From NCBI GenBank assembly GCA_003858485.1, contig RQYD01000025.1:1-51476 (forward strand): a DNA stretch of 51,476 bases. The letters run 5' to 3'. The translations under genes were made by a program, and so were the position numbers. The DNA is from Clostridiales bacterium COT073_COT-073 (GTDB lineage: Bacteria > Bacillota > Clostridia > Lachnospirales > Vallitaleaceae). The notes below the pieces were generated by a model. That model had not been told where the DNA came from, searched no databases, and saw only the letters and a program-made list of their open reading frames with translations. Positions within the stretch are counted from its first letter, which is position 1, and each line of letters begins with the position of its first letter. Below are positions 42,468-51,228 of this stretch, piece by piece.

Positions 42468-43658
42468 ATGATGAAAAGTACAGATTTGCCAAGTCCCTGT
42501 TTTATCATTAAAGAACAGGAATTAACCCAAAATATTATCGGATTTCAGACGGCCTTTCAGAAATATTTTCCCAGCACTATCTTTTCTTATTCGATAAAAA
42601 CGAATTCCTTGCCCTATGTGTTAATGAAAATAAAAAAAGCCGGTGGTTATGCGGAAGTGGTATCAGCTGATGAGTATTATTTGGCAGAATCTCTGGGTTT
42701 TACCAATATTGTCTATAATGGAGTGGCCAAGACCAAAGAAACTTTTCTGAAAGCTTTAAAGCAGGGGTTTTTGGTTAATATTGATATGGCTGAAGAGATT
42801 GACTGGCTAAATGAGATTGAGCCGGATGAAAATTTAAAACTGGGAATCCGGGTGAATGTAGTTTTTCCGGAAGACCTGAGAGAAAACACCAGTCGCTTTG
42901 GCTTTTCGCCACAAAATGGTGAATTGCAGGCAGCCATAGCCAAAATCAAAGACCTGGGCTTTAATATATCAGGTCTGCACTTACATCGCAATACTAAAGC
43001 CAGAAGTTTGCAAATTTATGAGGCTACTTGCAGGGAAGCCATTCGTTTGATTTACCAGGAAAAATTGACCATTAAATATTTGGATATTGGTGGTGGTTTT
43101 TATGGGAATATGGCCGGTAAGCCGAGGTATGAAGAATATGCGGCGGCGGTTTATGAGGCTCTGCGCCATGATTTGAATCTTCGGGAATTAACACTGGTTA
43201 CTGAGCCGGGCAATGCCATTATTGCTTCACCGGTTAATTATTTGTGTCAAATTAAAGATTGCAAGCAAATTGGTGACAAAATTATTTATACCACTGACGG
43301 TACTCGCAATCATATTGATCCTCTGTTTCAAAAAAGCAGTTATAGCTATACGATGCTGTCAAATAAAAGCAGTACCGACAGCAGCGGGGAGAGAGAAAGC
43401 ATACGAAATCATGAAAAATGGCTGTTTGGCGCATCTTGTATGGAAAAAGATGTGATTATGCGTTTTTCGCCGGAGGAGATGCCAATGGTTGGTGATGTTA
43501 TCTGTTTTGAGGAGGTGGGAGCCTATACCATGACTTTGATTCCCAACTTTATTCAATTACAGCCGGCTGTATATGTAGAGCGAAATGGAGAATATGCTTG
43601 TGTTCGCCGAAAATGGACAGTACAGGAGTGGATACAAAAGTGTCAAATTGAAATATAA
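42468..43658 (+). CDS. Fold-type III PLP decarboxylase (ornithine/diaminopimelate decarboxylase-like)
   Basis: 396 aa. An alanine-racemase-type PLP barrel: Lys44 in YSIKTNS is the Schiff-base lysine, LDIGGGF is the phosphate-binding turn, VTEPGNA follows, and GASCMEKD (Cys324) and VGAYT match the C-terminal active-site strands of basic amino-acid and DAP decarboxylases. Related proteins act on ornithine, lysine, diaminopimelate or carboxy-polyamines; the substrate is unknown. It lies within the legionaminic acid genes, followed by an ATP-grasp ligase, so it may make an amine that is joined to the sugar. It starts 10 nt after the PtmE-like gene. Confidence 0.83.
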   Translation: MMKSTDLPSPCFIIKEQELTQNIIGFQTAFQKYFPSTIFSYSIKTNSLPYVLMKIKKAGGYAEVVSADEYYLAESLGFTNIVYNGVAKTKETFLKALKQGFLVNIDMAEEIDWLNEIEPDENLKLGIRVNVVFPEDLRENTSRFGFSPQNGELQAAIAKIKDLGFNISGLHLHRNTKARSLQIYEATCREAIRLIYQEKLTIKYLDIGGGFYGNMAGKPRYEEYAAAVYEALRHDLNLRELTLVTEPGNAIIASPVNYLCQIKDCKQIGDKIIYTTDGTRNHIDPLFQKSSYSYTMLSNKSSTDSSGERESIRNHEKWLFGASCMEKDVIMRFSPEEMPMVGDVICFEEVGAYTMTLIPNFIQLQPAVYVERNGEYACVRRKWTVQEWIQKCQIEI

Positions 43659-43675
43659 AAGAAAATGAGGCAAAG

Positions 43676-44671
43676 ATGCAAAATATATTATTAACCAATG
43701 CCGGCAAGAGAGTGGCTTTAGTTCGGGATTTTAAGCAAAGTTTTAAGGGCCAGGGGAAAATTGTGGTGACTGATAATTGGTCGGTGGCACCGGCTCTGTT
43801 TGTAGCGGATGAATATTATTTAACTGCCAGGATTGATGAAAAAAACTATATTAAAGATATTTTAGAAATTTGTGAGCAGGCGGAAATTAAAGCAATCACC
43901 AGTTTAATGGACCCGGATATTTCAGTCCTGGCAGGAGCCAGGGAGGTATTGACCAATAAAGGGATCTTGTGCTTGTTTCCGTCAGAACATACGGCTGGTC
44001 GTTGTCTGGATAAATATAAAATGTTTCAGTTTTTAAAAGAGAGTAGGATTCCGACCATTGCCACCTTTTTTGATTATGCTGATTTTATGGCTGCATACCA
44101 AAAAGGAGAAATTGATTTTCCGGTCTTTATTAAGCCCAAAAGCGGAAGCGGTAGTGTCGGTGCTCAGAAAGTATATACTGATGCCGAATTGCAATTGATA
44201 TTAAAAAATGCTGCTCAACCTTATATTATTCAGGAGTTTATTGAAGGAATGGATATTGATGCAGATGTCTATGTCGATGCCATTAGTCATCAGGTGGTTT
44301 CGATTTTTTTAAAAGAAAAGATTGAAAGGATGATTGGCGGCACCAGCAAAGCAATTTCCATAAAAGATACCGTCTTATTTGAAAAGATCAAACAGATTTG
44401 CGGGCATTTTGAATTTTGTGGGCCGGTTGATTTGGAATTTTTGCAGGTTGGTTCGGAGTATTATTTATATGATATCAATCCCCGATTTAGTGGCGCTTAT
44501 TTGCATGCCTATGCATGTGGAGTTGATTTTCCGAAATTGATCTTAAATAATATCCGGGGAAAGGTGAATCCATCCCAGGTTGGTGAGTATGAAACAGGGC
44601 AAATCATGATGCTGTATCCCGATGTTGCGTTAGTATCTAAGCACGATTTAAAAAGAGATTATCGGGATTAG
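43676..44671 (+). CDS. ATP-grasp ligase (carbamoyl-phosphate-synthase-like)
   Basis: 331 aa. The ATP-grasp core is visible: FIKPKSGSGSVGA (glycine-rich loop), QEFIEGMDIDADVYVD, and the metal-binding strand DLEFL with YDINPRFSG. Such enzymes join a carboxylate to an amine through an acyl phosphate. No glutaminase partner is nearby, so it is a ligase rather than CPSase. With the decarboxylase and the methyltransferase it could attach an amino acid to the sugar amino group. The acceptor and the acid are unknown. It is followed at once by LegI. Confidence 0.83.
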   Translation: MQNILLTNAGKRVALVRDFKQSFKGQGKIVVTDNWSVAPALFVADEYYLTARIDEKNYIKDILEICEQAEIKAITSLMDPDISVLAGAREVLTNKGILCLFPSEHTAGRCLDKYKMFQFLKESRIPTIATFFDYADFMAAYQKGEIDFPVFIKPKSGSGSVGAQKVYTDAELQLILKNAAQPYIIQEFIEGMDIDADVYVDAISHQVVSIFLKEKIERMIGGTSKAISIKDTVLFEKIKQICGHFEFCGPVDLEFLQVGSEYYLYDINPRFSGAYLHAYACGVDFPKLILNNIRGKVNPSQVGEYETGQIMMLYPDVALVSKHDLKRDYRD

Positions 44672-44700
44672 TGCGGAAAATATCGGAAATGGGAGAAGCT

Positions 44701-45696
44701 ATGGATAAGGTGTTTATTATTGCGGAAGCGGGCGTAAATCATAATGGTGACATTCGGCTGGCCAAAGAATTAATTGATAAAGCCAGGGAAAGCGGAGCTG
44801 ATGCTGTCAAATTCCAAACTTTTATATCAGAAGATGATGTGGCCGGAGATACGGCCAAGGCAGAATATCAACAGTCGGAAAATACCGGAGAGAGTCAGCT
44901 ACAAATGCTTAAACGTTTGGAGCTTGGCTATGAAGATTTTCGGGAATTAAAAGCATATTGTCAAAAAGTGGGAATTTTATTTTTATCTTCACCTTTTGAA
45001 GAAAAGAGTATTGCATTTTTAGAAAGTATAAATATGCCAATTTTTAAGGTAGCTTCCAGTGAAGTAACCAATTATCCTTTTTTGCGGGCAATCGGCAAAC
45101 TAAAAAAACCGGTGATTTTGTCAACCGGCATGTCTGACTTAGGAGAAGTGGAGGCAGCCATCCGGGTACTGGAAGAATATGGCAGTGGACCGATTTCCTT
45201 GCTTCACTGCAATACCGAATATCCAACTCCGGCAGAAGATGTTAATTTACGGGCAATGTTGACTTTAGGTCAGGCCTTTGCTAAAGAAGTAGGTTATTCC
45301 GATCATACGGTTGGTATTGAGATTGCCATTGCCGCAGTCGCCATGGGGGCAAAAATTATTGAAAAGCATTTTACACTGGATAAAGATTTGCCGGGACCTG
45401 ACCATCAAGCCAGTTTAAATCCGGTCGAATTAAAGGCGATGGTCGAGGCCATTCGCCGGGTGGAAAAAGCACTGGGCAGTGGAGTGAAAATGCCGTCTTC
45501 CTCGGAACGGAAAAATATCGCCGTTGCCCGCAAGGGAATTGTGGCAGCCAAGGCAATTGCCAAAGGCGAGCAATTAACAGAAGATAATTTAATAGCTAAG
45601 CGGGCAGGTGGTGGGATTTCACCAATGCGCTGGCAGGAAATTATTGGACGCACAGCGATGCGGGATTTTGCTATGGATGAAAAAATTGAAATTTGA
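44701..45696 (+). CDS. legI: N,N'-diacetyllegionaminate synthase-like (NeuB/LegI family)
   Basis: 331 aa. It condenses a 6-deoxy-mannose-type diamino sugar with phosphoenolpyruvate to give a nonulosonic acid. EAGVNHNGD (8-16) is the opening, then FQTFISEDD, the active-site HCNTEYPTP segment, SDHTVGIEIAIA and EKHFTLDKDLPGPDHQAS, and a C-terminal antifreeze-like (SAF) domain, about 275-331. The start at 44701 is preferred over the GTG at 44671 because GGGAGA is just upstream. NeuB, PseI and LegI cannot be told apart by motif; the LegB/LegC/PtmE set points to LegI. Confidence 0.92.
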   Translation: MDKVFIIAEAGVNHNGDIRLAKELIDKARESGADAVKFQTFISEDDVAGDTAKAEYQQSENTGESQLQMLKRLELGYEDFRELKAYCQKVGILFLSSPFEEKSIAFLESINMPIFKVASSEVTNYPFLRAIGKLKKPVILSTGMSDLGEVEAAIRVLEEYGSGPISLLHCNTEYPTPAEDVNLRAMLTLGQAFAKEVGYSDHTVGIEIAIAAVAMGAKIIEKHFTLDKDLPGPDHQASLNPVELKAMVEAIRRVEKALGSGVKMPSSSERKNIAVARKGIVAAKAIAKGEQLTEDNLIAKRAGGGISPMRWQEIIGRTAMRDFAMDEKIEI

Positions 45697-45858
45697 AATG
45701 TGTAAGGAAAACGGAAACGGCTACAAAGCAGGTTTTATATTTGGGGATCATCAACAGACAGAGAGTATGAAGTGCGGCCAATACAAGGCATTTGCTCTGA
45801 TGGTGGCAAATATCTGAATAACTCCTGATTTAGGCAAAAAGAAAATATGAGGTAAACC

Positions 45859-46533
45859 ATGGAGAAAGAATGGAATGAGGTCTATCAAAAATGTAATTGG
45901 GGGAATGAATATCCCAATGAAGGCTTGATACGTTTTATCGCCTGGAAGTATCGGGATCAGAATACCCGGATACTGAAAGCATTAGACGCCGGTTGTGGCA
46001 ATGGCACCAATACTTTGTTTTTAGCTAAAAAAGGATTTCAGGTTTATGGCTTTGACGGATCGGCAGAAGCGGTGGATGTGGCAAAAGGAAAGCTGAATTA
46101 TTATGGCTTTGGCCAGACGGCAGCGAGAATATCGGCCAGTCTATTTCATCAATTGGATTATGCAGATGACTATTTTGACTTAATTACCGATATTGCATTT
46201 CTTTCGTGTCTGACAGATGAGGAAATTCAGAGTTTATTAAATTTATATCAAAAAAAATTGAAATCCGGCGGAATTATTTATTGTACCGGTTTACATGAAG
46301 AAAATGGAGCATATGGTTTGGATACGGCTGGTGTAAAACATGGAAACCGAGTAGGTAAGGTTAAAGAAGGACGATTAAAAGGCGAATATACCCATTCTTT
46401 TTTTTCCAGAGCTAAGATAGAGCAGATGTTTGAACCATTGCAGTTTACGGATATTCAAATTAATTATTTTAGAGAAGAATATGCCGATCCCAAACTCCGA
46501 TATAGCTATTTTTCAGTGTTTGCCAGAAAATAA
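45859..46533 (+). CDS. Class I SAM-dependent methyltransferase
   Basis: 224 aa. The SAM-binding motif I is LDAGCGNGTN (42-51), then YGFDGSAEAV as motif II, followed by DLITDIAFLSC. The C-terminal substrate region is not diagnostic. N-methylation of an amino-acid-type substituent on the nonulosonic acid fits the neighbourhood; N-methylated legionaminic acids are known from Campylobacter and Clostridium botulinum. The substrate is an inference. The 162-nt gap before it holds a short open frame without coding character. Only 15 nt separate it from LegG. Confidence 0.8.
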   Translation: MEKEWNEVYQKCNWGNEYPNEGLIRFIAWKYRDQNTRILKALDAGCGNGTNTLFLAKKGFQVYGFDGSAEAVDVAKGKLNYYGFGQTAARISASLFHQLDYADDYFDLITDIAFLSCLTDEEIQSLLNLYQKKLKSGGIIYCTGLHEENGAYGLDTAGVKHGNRVGKVKEGRLKGEYTHSFFSRAKIEQMFEPLQFTDIQINYFREEYADPKLRYSYFSVFARK

Positions 46534-46548
46534 AAGGAGGGCGGACAA

Positions 46549-47733
46549 ATGAACAAAGTATGTGTTGTGACCGGTACCCGAGCGGAATATGGATTGTTGA
46601 AACCGATTATGGAGCAATTGAGCAAGGCGAAAGATGTGATCTTACAGCTAATTGTAACCGGTAGTCATTTATCGCCGGAATTTGGACTTAGTTATCGGGA
46701 AATTGAAGCTGATGGCTTTCGGATTGATAAAAAGGTGGAAATTTTATTAAGCAGTGATAGCGGTGGTGGGATTGCCAAATCAATGGGGCTGGCTATGATT
46801 TCCGGGGCAGATGCATTGATGGATTTAAAACCGGATTTAGTGGTGGTGTTGGGTGATCGCTATGAAATCTTTGCCATTGTTTCAGCCGCCTATGTGCTGG
46901 GGCTTGCGATTGCTCATATTTCCGGTGGAGAGATTACCGAGGGAGCGATTGATGATGGATTCCGGCATAGCATTACCAAGATGAGTCAATTGCATTTTAC
47001 GGCTAATGAAGAGTATCGCCGACGAGTGATTCAATTGGGAGAAAAGCCGAGCCGGGTTTATAATGTCGGTGATACCGGTGTGGAAAACAGTGTGTCTTTG
47101 CTGAAAATGTCAAAATCTGAATTGGCGGTGGATTTAAATTTTCCAGTGGAACAGCCATTTTTCCTGCTTACCTATCATCCGGTGACTCAGGCAGAGGAAG
47201 ACAGTGAGAAGGTAATTGTGCAAATTTTAGCGGCACTTAATAAATTTCCTGAGATTCCGGTCTTGATGACCAAGGCCAATGCCGACACGGATGGCCGGAT
47301 TATTAATCAAAAATTGGTCGAATATGTCGGGCAGTATCCAAACCGGGCGCGACTGTATGATTCACTGGGACGGCTTCGCTATTTAAGTGCCATGTCTTAT
47401 TGCGTAGCGGTGATTGGTAATTCCTCCAGCGGATTAATTGAAGCGCCGGCTCTGGGCAGACCGACTATTAATATCGGAGCCAGACAAAAAGGAAGAATGC
47501 GGGCAGAAAGTGTGATTGATTGTGCTCCACTACAGGCTGATATTGAAAAGGCAATTGCCAAAGCACTTTCGCCGGACTGGCAGGAGCAGGTAAAAAATGC
47601 AAAAAATCCTTATGGCAGTGGGATTGGAGTTTCTGAAAAGATAAGTGAGTGTATTCTGAATTTTTTAAAAGAGAAAAAAACATCAGGCAAACCATTTTAT
47701 GATATTGATTTTGAAATTCAGGAAATGATTTAA
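46549..47733 (+). CDS. legG: Hydrolysing NDP-sugar 2-epimerase (NeuC/LegG family)
   Basis: 394 aa. It inverts C2 and releases the nucleotide to give the diamino-mannose-type precursor for LegI. VTGTRAEYG is at the N-terminus, LVVVLGDRYEIFA, HISGGEITEGAIDDGFRHSITKMSQLHF and GNSSSGLIEAPALGRPTINIGARQKGR are the family signatures. Length is normal. AGGAGG lies before the ATG. NeuC of sialic acid synthesis shares these motifs; the operon supports LegG. Confidence 0.92.
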   Translation: MNKVCVVTGTRAEYGLLKPIMEQLSKAKDVILQLIVTGSHLSPEFGLSYREIEADGFRIDKKVEILLSSDSGGGIAKSMGLAMISGADALMDLKPDLVVVLGDRYEIFAIVSAAYVLGLAIAHISGGEITEGAIDDGFRHSITKMSQLHFTANEEYRRRVIQLGEKPSRVYNVGDTGVENSVSLLKMSKSELAVDLNFPVEQPFFLLTYHPVTQAEEDSEKVIVQILAALNKFPEIPVLMTKANADTDGRIINQKLVEYVGQYPNRARLYDSLGRLRYLSAMSYCVAVIGNSSSGLIEAPALGRPTINIGARQKGRMRAESVIDCAPLQADIEKAIAKALSPDWQEQVKNAKNPYGSGIGVSEKISECILNFLKEKKTSGKPFYDIDFEIQEMI

Positions 47734-47794
47734 TATATTTATGTACCGGCAAGAGGGGTTGGTATTATGCTTTCGGTACAGGAAGGAAAGTGGG

Positions 47795-48535
47795 ATGAAA
47801 AATATTGCAATAATTCCGGCCAGGAGCGGATCTAAGGGACTAGCGGATAAAAATATTCGTCCATTTTGCGGTAAGCCGTTGCTGGCATATAGTATTGAAG
47901 CAGCATTAGCTTCAAATTGTTTTGCGGAAGTGTATGTTAGTACGGATTCAGGGAAATATGCGGAAATTGCCGGGCAATATGGGGCTAATACTCCGTTTTT
48001 AAGGCCGGCTCAGCTGTCTGGAGATACTGCCAGTACATGGGAGGTAATTAAGGATGCTTTGCAAAAATATAAAGCATTGGGAAAATCCTTTGACAGCGTG
48101 ATGGTTTTGCAGCCGACTTCGCCTTTGCGTACAGCAGCGGATATTGTAAAGGCCTATGCCTTATTTGAAGAAAATAAAGCTGACTTTGTGGTTTCTGTTT
48201 GTGAAACTGAACATTCTCCTCTATGGGCCAATATCTTGCCGGCGGATAATTCAATGCAGAATTTTTTGTCCAAAGAATTACTGGATGTAGCCCGACAAGA
48301 TTTACCGCTGTATTATCGGATTAATGGTGCTATCTATCTGGTAGGTACGGATTATTTATGGAAGCAGCCGGATCTATATGCAGGCAGGAGTTTTGCTCTG
48401 AAAATGGAAACCCAAAGGTCGGCGGATATTGATACGGAAGTTGATTTTTTGGCAGCTGAATTTTTGTATCAATTTTATCAAAAAAACATAAAAAATAAGA
48501 AATGCGGCAAATTACCTATATCAAGCAAGAAATAG
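47795..48535 (+). CDS. legF: CMP-nonulosonate cytidylyltransferase (NeuA/LegF family)
   Basis: 246 aa. It activates the nonulosonic acid with CTP to give the CMP-sugar donor for Maf. IIPARSGSKGLADKNIRPF is the CTP-binding signature, then SGDTASTWEVI, MVLQPTSPLR, and YYRINGAIYLV. The start at 47795 is preceded by GGAAGGAAAG, while the ORF opens at 47741 without such a site. Length fits LegF/NeuA short forms (no C-terminal esterase). It closes the nonulosonic acid set, 92 nt before flaG. Confidence 0.9.
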   Translation: MKNIAIIPARSGSKGLADKNIRPFCGKPLLAYSIEAALASNCFAEVYVSTDSGKYAEIAGQYGANTPFLRPAQLSGDTASTWEVIKDALQKYKALGKSFDSVMVLQPTSPLRTAADIVKAYALFEENKADFVVSVCETEHSPLWANILPADNSMQNFLSKELLDVARQDLPLYYRINGAIYLVGTDYLWKQPDLYAGRSFALKMETQRSADIDTEVDFLAAEFLYQFYQKNIKNKKCGKLPISSKK

Positions 48536-48538
48536 GGG

Positions 48539-48565
48539 TTAAGGATTTAATACATTCGCCGATAA
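48539..48565 (+). promoter_or_regulatory. Sigma-28 promoter before flaG
   Basis: TTAA (48539-48542), 15 nt, GCCGATAA (48558-48565), about 63 nt before the flaG start. It has the same layout as the promoters at 36472 and 51134. It overlaps the very end region of the cytidylyltransferase gene. Confidence 0.75.
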
Positions 48566-48627
48566 TAAATAAGAAGCAGTGGGTAAAGGATTGCCTATGT
48601 AACATATAATTCAAGGAGGTAATAAAT

Positions 48628-49011
48628 ATGAGGATTGAAGGAAATGCAGATGCATTCACTATGCCGATCATTCAATCAGGAGGACGTGCCGAAACAGCAG
48701 GAGTAGGTGCCGGAAATTCCTCTGCCGAATGGGTGGCCCGGGAAAGTGAAAAGGCGGCAAAAGTTCAGGAACTGCGCAAAGAAATGACGGCGGAAGAAGT
48801 AGTAAAACAAGTAGAAAACGCTAATCATCAATTAAAGATCTATGACCGCAGATTGGAATTTTCCATTCATGATGAAACACATAAGATCATGGTCAAAGTG
48901 ATTAATACCAATGATGACAGTGTAATTCGGGAAATACCTTCAGAAAAGGCTTTGGATATGTTAGCTTATGTCTGGAAATTAACGGGTATTTTGCTGGATG
49001 AAAAAAGATAG
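48628..49011 (+). CDS. flaG: FlaG-family flagellar protein
   Basis: 127 aa. The C-terminal FlaG domain is clear: LEFSIHDETHKIMVKVINT and SVIREIPSEKALDML. The N-terminus is low-complexity. FlaG influences filament length in several bacteria; its mechanism is not settled. AAGGAGG precedes the start, a sigma-28 promoter lies upstream, and fliD follows after 11 nt, the usual flaG-fliD order. Confidence 0.92.
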   Translation: MRIEGNADAFTMPIIQSGGRAETAGVGAGNSSAEWVARESEKAAKVQELRKEMTAEEVVKQVENANHQLKIYDRRLEFSIHDETHKIMVKVINTNDDSVIREIPSEKALDMLAYVWKLTGILLDEKR

Positions 49012-49022
49012 GAGGATTACAG

Positions 49023-50531
49023 ATGGCAGGAATGGGAAGAATCTCCCTTGGTGGATTGGCTTCAGGTATGGATACTGACAGCATGATCAAAGAGCTGATG
49101 GCGGTGCAAAGATTAAAGGTTGATCGTTTAAAAAAGAAAAATGTGTCCAATACATATCGCCAGGAAGAATGGAAAAAAATGAATGCTAAAATTTATTCAT
49201 TTTTTAACAAAGAAGTGTCAGCTTTGCGACTAAAAACAAATTTTATTAAAACCAAGATCAGCAGCTCCAATACCGGGGTGGCTGATATTCGTGAGGGAAG
49301 TACACCGTTAAAGGGAGTACATGAATTGGAAGTGATTGCTTTAGCCAAAACGGCAGCGGCTACCAGTGGAAGGCTGCAAACAACTGGTGGTGAAGCAGTT
49401 ACTAGTGCGACTACTATGCAGGATATGGGTCTGGCCAATAAACAGTTTAACATTACTTATAAAGATGCCGGTGGCACAGAGCAGACCATTAGTGTAACGG
49501 CGGCGGCTGATGAAACCTTGAGCAGCTTTGTAGAAAAGGTTAAAAAAGAAACAAAAGGCAAAATTGATTTAGAGGCAAATGTTGATATTAAAAATGCCAG
49601 AATTTTTTTAGCTACTAAAAATACCGGAGAAAAAAGCAGTTTTCGTTTAAGCGGTGACATTGCAGTAGCACTGGGTTTTGGTTTGACTGAAAACAAAGGT
49701 GCGGATGCGGAGTATCGTTACAATGGATTAGAAGTGTTTAAAAGTGACAGCAATCAAGTTGAGGTCAATGGCTTGCACTTAAATTTAAAAGCGATCGGTC
49801 AAACTACGATTTCTGTTCAAAAAGATACGGATGCTGCTTATAAGCAGGTAACGGATTTTATCAAGCAATATAATGTGCTGGTCAAGGAAATGCAAGATAA
49901 GATAAGTGTGGTGATTCCAAAAAGTGAAAGAGATATGCAGCCGTTGTCTGATGAAGAAAAGAAAGCCATGAGCGAAGCTGATGTCAAAAAATGGGAAGAA
50001 AGGCTGCATGAGCGTGTGTTTAAAAATGACCCTAATTTAAAGAAAATAGTGTCAATGATGCGAACAACTTTAACTTCTACAGAGGTAGAAGACAACGGAA
50101 AATACAGTCATTTAAGCAGTTTGGGGATTATGACCGGAGATTTTCGACTGCGTGCAGGAGCAATCTTGTTTGTGGATGGAGACAGTGAGTTAGGTGGTCC
50201 GCGCTCTGATCGTCCAAACAAGTTAAAACAGGCGCTTGATACTGATCCGGAAGCGGTTATGGAATTATTGACTAAAATTGGCGAAAAATTACATGAGAAT
50301 TTGTCGGCCGAAATGAAGAGTACCAGTCTTAGAAGTTATATGAGTTTTTATGACGATAAGGTGGCAAAAGAGGAATATCGGGCAATGGAAGAGCGAATTC
50401 GGGTAATGGAAGTGCGAATGGAAGAAATGGAGAGCAGATATCGCAAGCAGTTTTTGGCTATGGAAAAAGCCTTGTCTAAAGCAAATTCAACTTCCAGTTG
50501 GTTGACCCAGCAATTAGGGGCAATGCGCTAA
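49023..50531 (+). CDS. fliD: Flagellar filament capping protein FliD
   Basis: 502 aa, exported by the flagellar type III apparatus and forms the cap under which flagellin folds. The N-terminal FliD domain starts SLGGLASGMDTDSMI, the coil AVQRLKVDRLKKKN follows, the middle holds FliD repeat domains, and residues from about 405 form the long C-terminal coiled coil ending NSTSSWLTQQLGAM. It is a normal length. AGGAGG lies ahead of the start. It ends 26 nt before the next gene. Confidence 0.95.
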   Translation: MAGMGRISLGGLASGMDTDSMIKELMAVQRLKVDRLKKKNVSNTYRQEEWKKMNAKIYSFFNKEVSALRLKTNFIKTKISSSNTGVADIREGSTPLKGVHELEVIALAKTAAATSGRLQTTGGEAVTSATTMQDMGLANKQFNITYKDAGGTEQTISVTAAADETLSSFVEKVKKETKGKIDLEANVDIKNARIFLATKNTGEKSSFRLSGDIAVALGFGLTENKGADAEYRYNGLEVFKSDSNQVEVNGLHLNLKAIGQTTISVQKDTDAAYKQVTDFIKQYNVLVKEMQDKISVVIPKSERDMQPLSDEEKKAMSEADVKKWEERLHERVFKNDPNLKKIVSMMRTTLTSTEVEDNGKYSHLSSLGIMTGDFRLRAGAILFVDGDSELGGPRSDRPNKLKQALDTDPEAVMELLTKIGEKLHENLSAEMKSTSLRSYMSFYDDKVAKEEYRAMEERIRVMEVRMEEMESRYRKQFLAMEKALSKANSTSSWLTQQLGAMR

Positions 50532-50557
50532 AAGATGTAATGGTTTGGAGAGAAAAA

Positions 50558-51010
50558 ATGACAAGTTGGAAACAAACTTCTGATTTATTATCAGAAGAAA
50601 TTAATTTATGGCAACGGATCGAACAAAAAAATCAGGCTCAGATCCAACAATTTGAAGAGCAGGAGCGTTCGCTGGATGAAATTGAACAGTATTTGCAGGA
50701 AAAAGATGATTTGTTGGAAGTGCTGGATCATATCCAGCAAGAAATGGAGCGCTTGAAACTGGCAGTGGAAAAGGAGCAATTACAGATGGAACAAATCTGG
50801 TATCAGGAAATTGCTCAGAAAACCCGGCAGTTGATAGATTTGCAGGCGTCGATCGCTAAACAGGAACAGGAAATGAAGCAATATTTTCAAAAGGCAGGTG
50901 AGGAAATCCGCGAACAAATCAAAAAATTTCGGGAAAAAAGAAATGTCAATCAATCCTATAATCCCCAGCCAATATCTGAAGAATCTCCTTTGCTTGATGA
51001 GAAGCAGTAA
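50558..51010 (+). CDS. Coiled-coil protein in the FliT position (putative flagellar chaperone)
   Basis: 150 aa. Almost entirely helical with heptad-like Gln/Glu/Leu-rich repeats from about residue 10 to 125; no recognisable domain. Position directly after fliD is where FliT or FliS-type export chaperones normally lie, so a FliD or flagellin chaperone is likely, but sequence similarity is not evident by eye. The start at 50558 has GGAGAG before it; in-frame ATGs at 50498 and 50540 overlap or abut fliD. Confidence 0.65.
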   Translation: MTSWKQTSDLLSEEINLWQRIEQKNQAQIQQFEEQERSLDEIEQYLQEKDDLLEVLDHIQQEMERLKLAVEKEQLQMEQIWYQEIAQKTRQLIDLQASIAKQEQEMKQYFQKAGEEIREQIKKFREKRNVNQSYNPQPISEESPLLDEKQ

Positions 51011-51133
51011 TGCTACGGGTTTAGGTGCTAATCGGAAATATTGAAAAATTAATCGGATAAAAAAGGAAAAGATTGATCAAGGTCGAATAGCAAAAGGAAC
51101 TTGCTCCTGATTTAAAATTTATATAAAAAGGGG

Positions 51134-51160
51134 TTAAGTTATATCAAAAGTTACCGATAA
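51134..51160 (+). promoter_or_regulatory. Sigma-28 promoter of flagellin
   Basis: TTAA (51134-51137), 15 nt, ACCGATAA (51153-51160), about 69 nt before the flagellin ATG. The rest of the 218-nt gap shows no other signal I can name. Confidence 0.8.
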
Positions 51161-51228
51161 ATTATTTAGTAAGTAAGGCAATAAGGAAATTGCCAAATCA
51201 CTAATCAAATTCCAAGGAGGAAAAAACA

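Noticed and set aside
45608-45817. 69-codon plus-strand ORF across the LegI end
   Set aside because: Most of it overlaps LegI in another frame and the remainder has no recognisable feature.
39054-48535. Pseudaminic acid pathway
   Set aside because: The dehydratase resembles LegB rather than PseB, a PtmE-like enzyme and a hydrolysing 2-epimerase (LegG/NeuC) are present, and no PseG-type hydrolase is seen.
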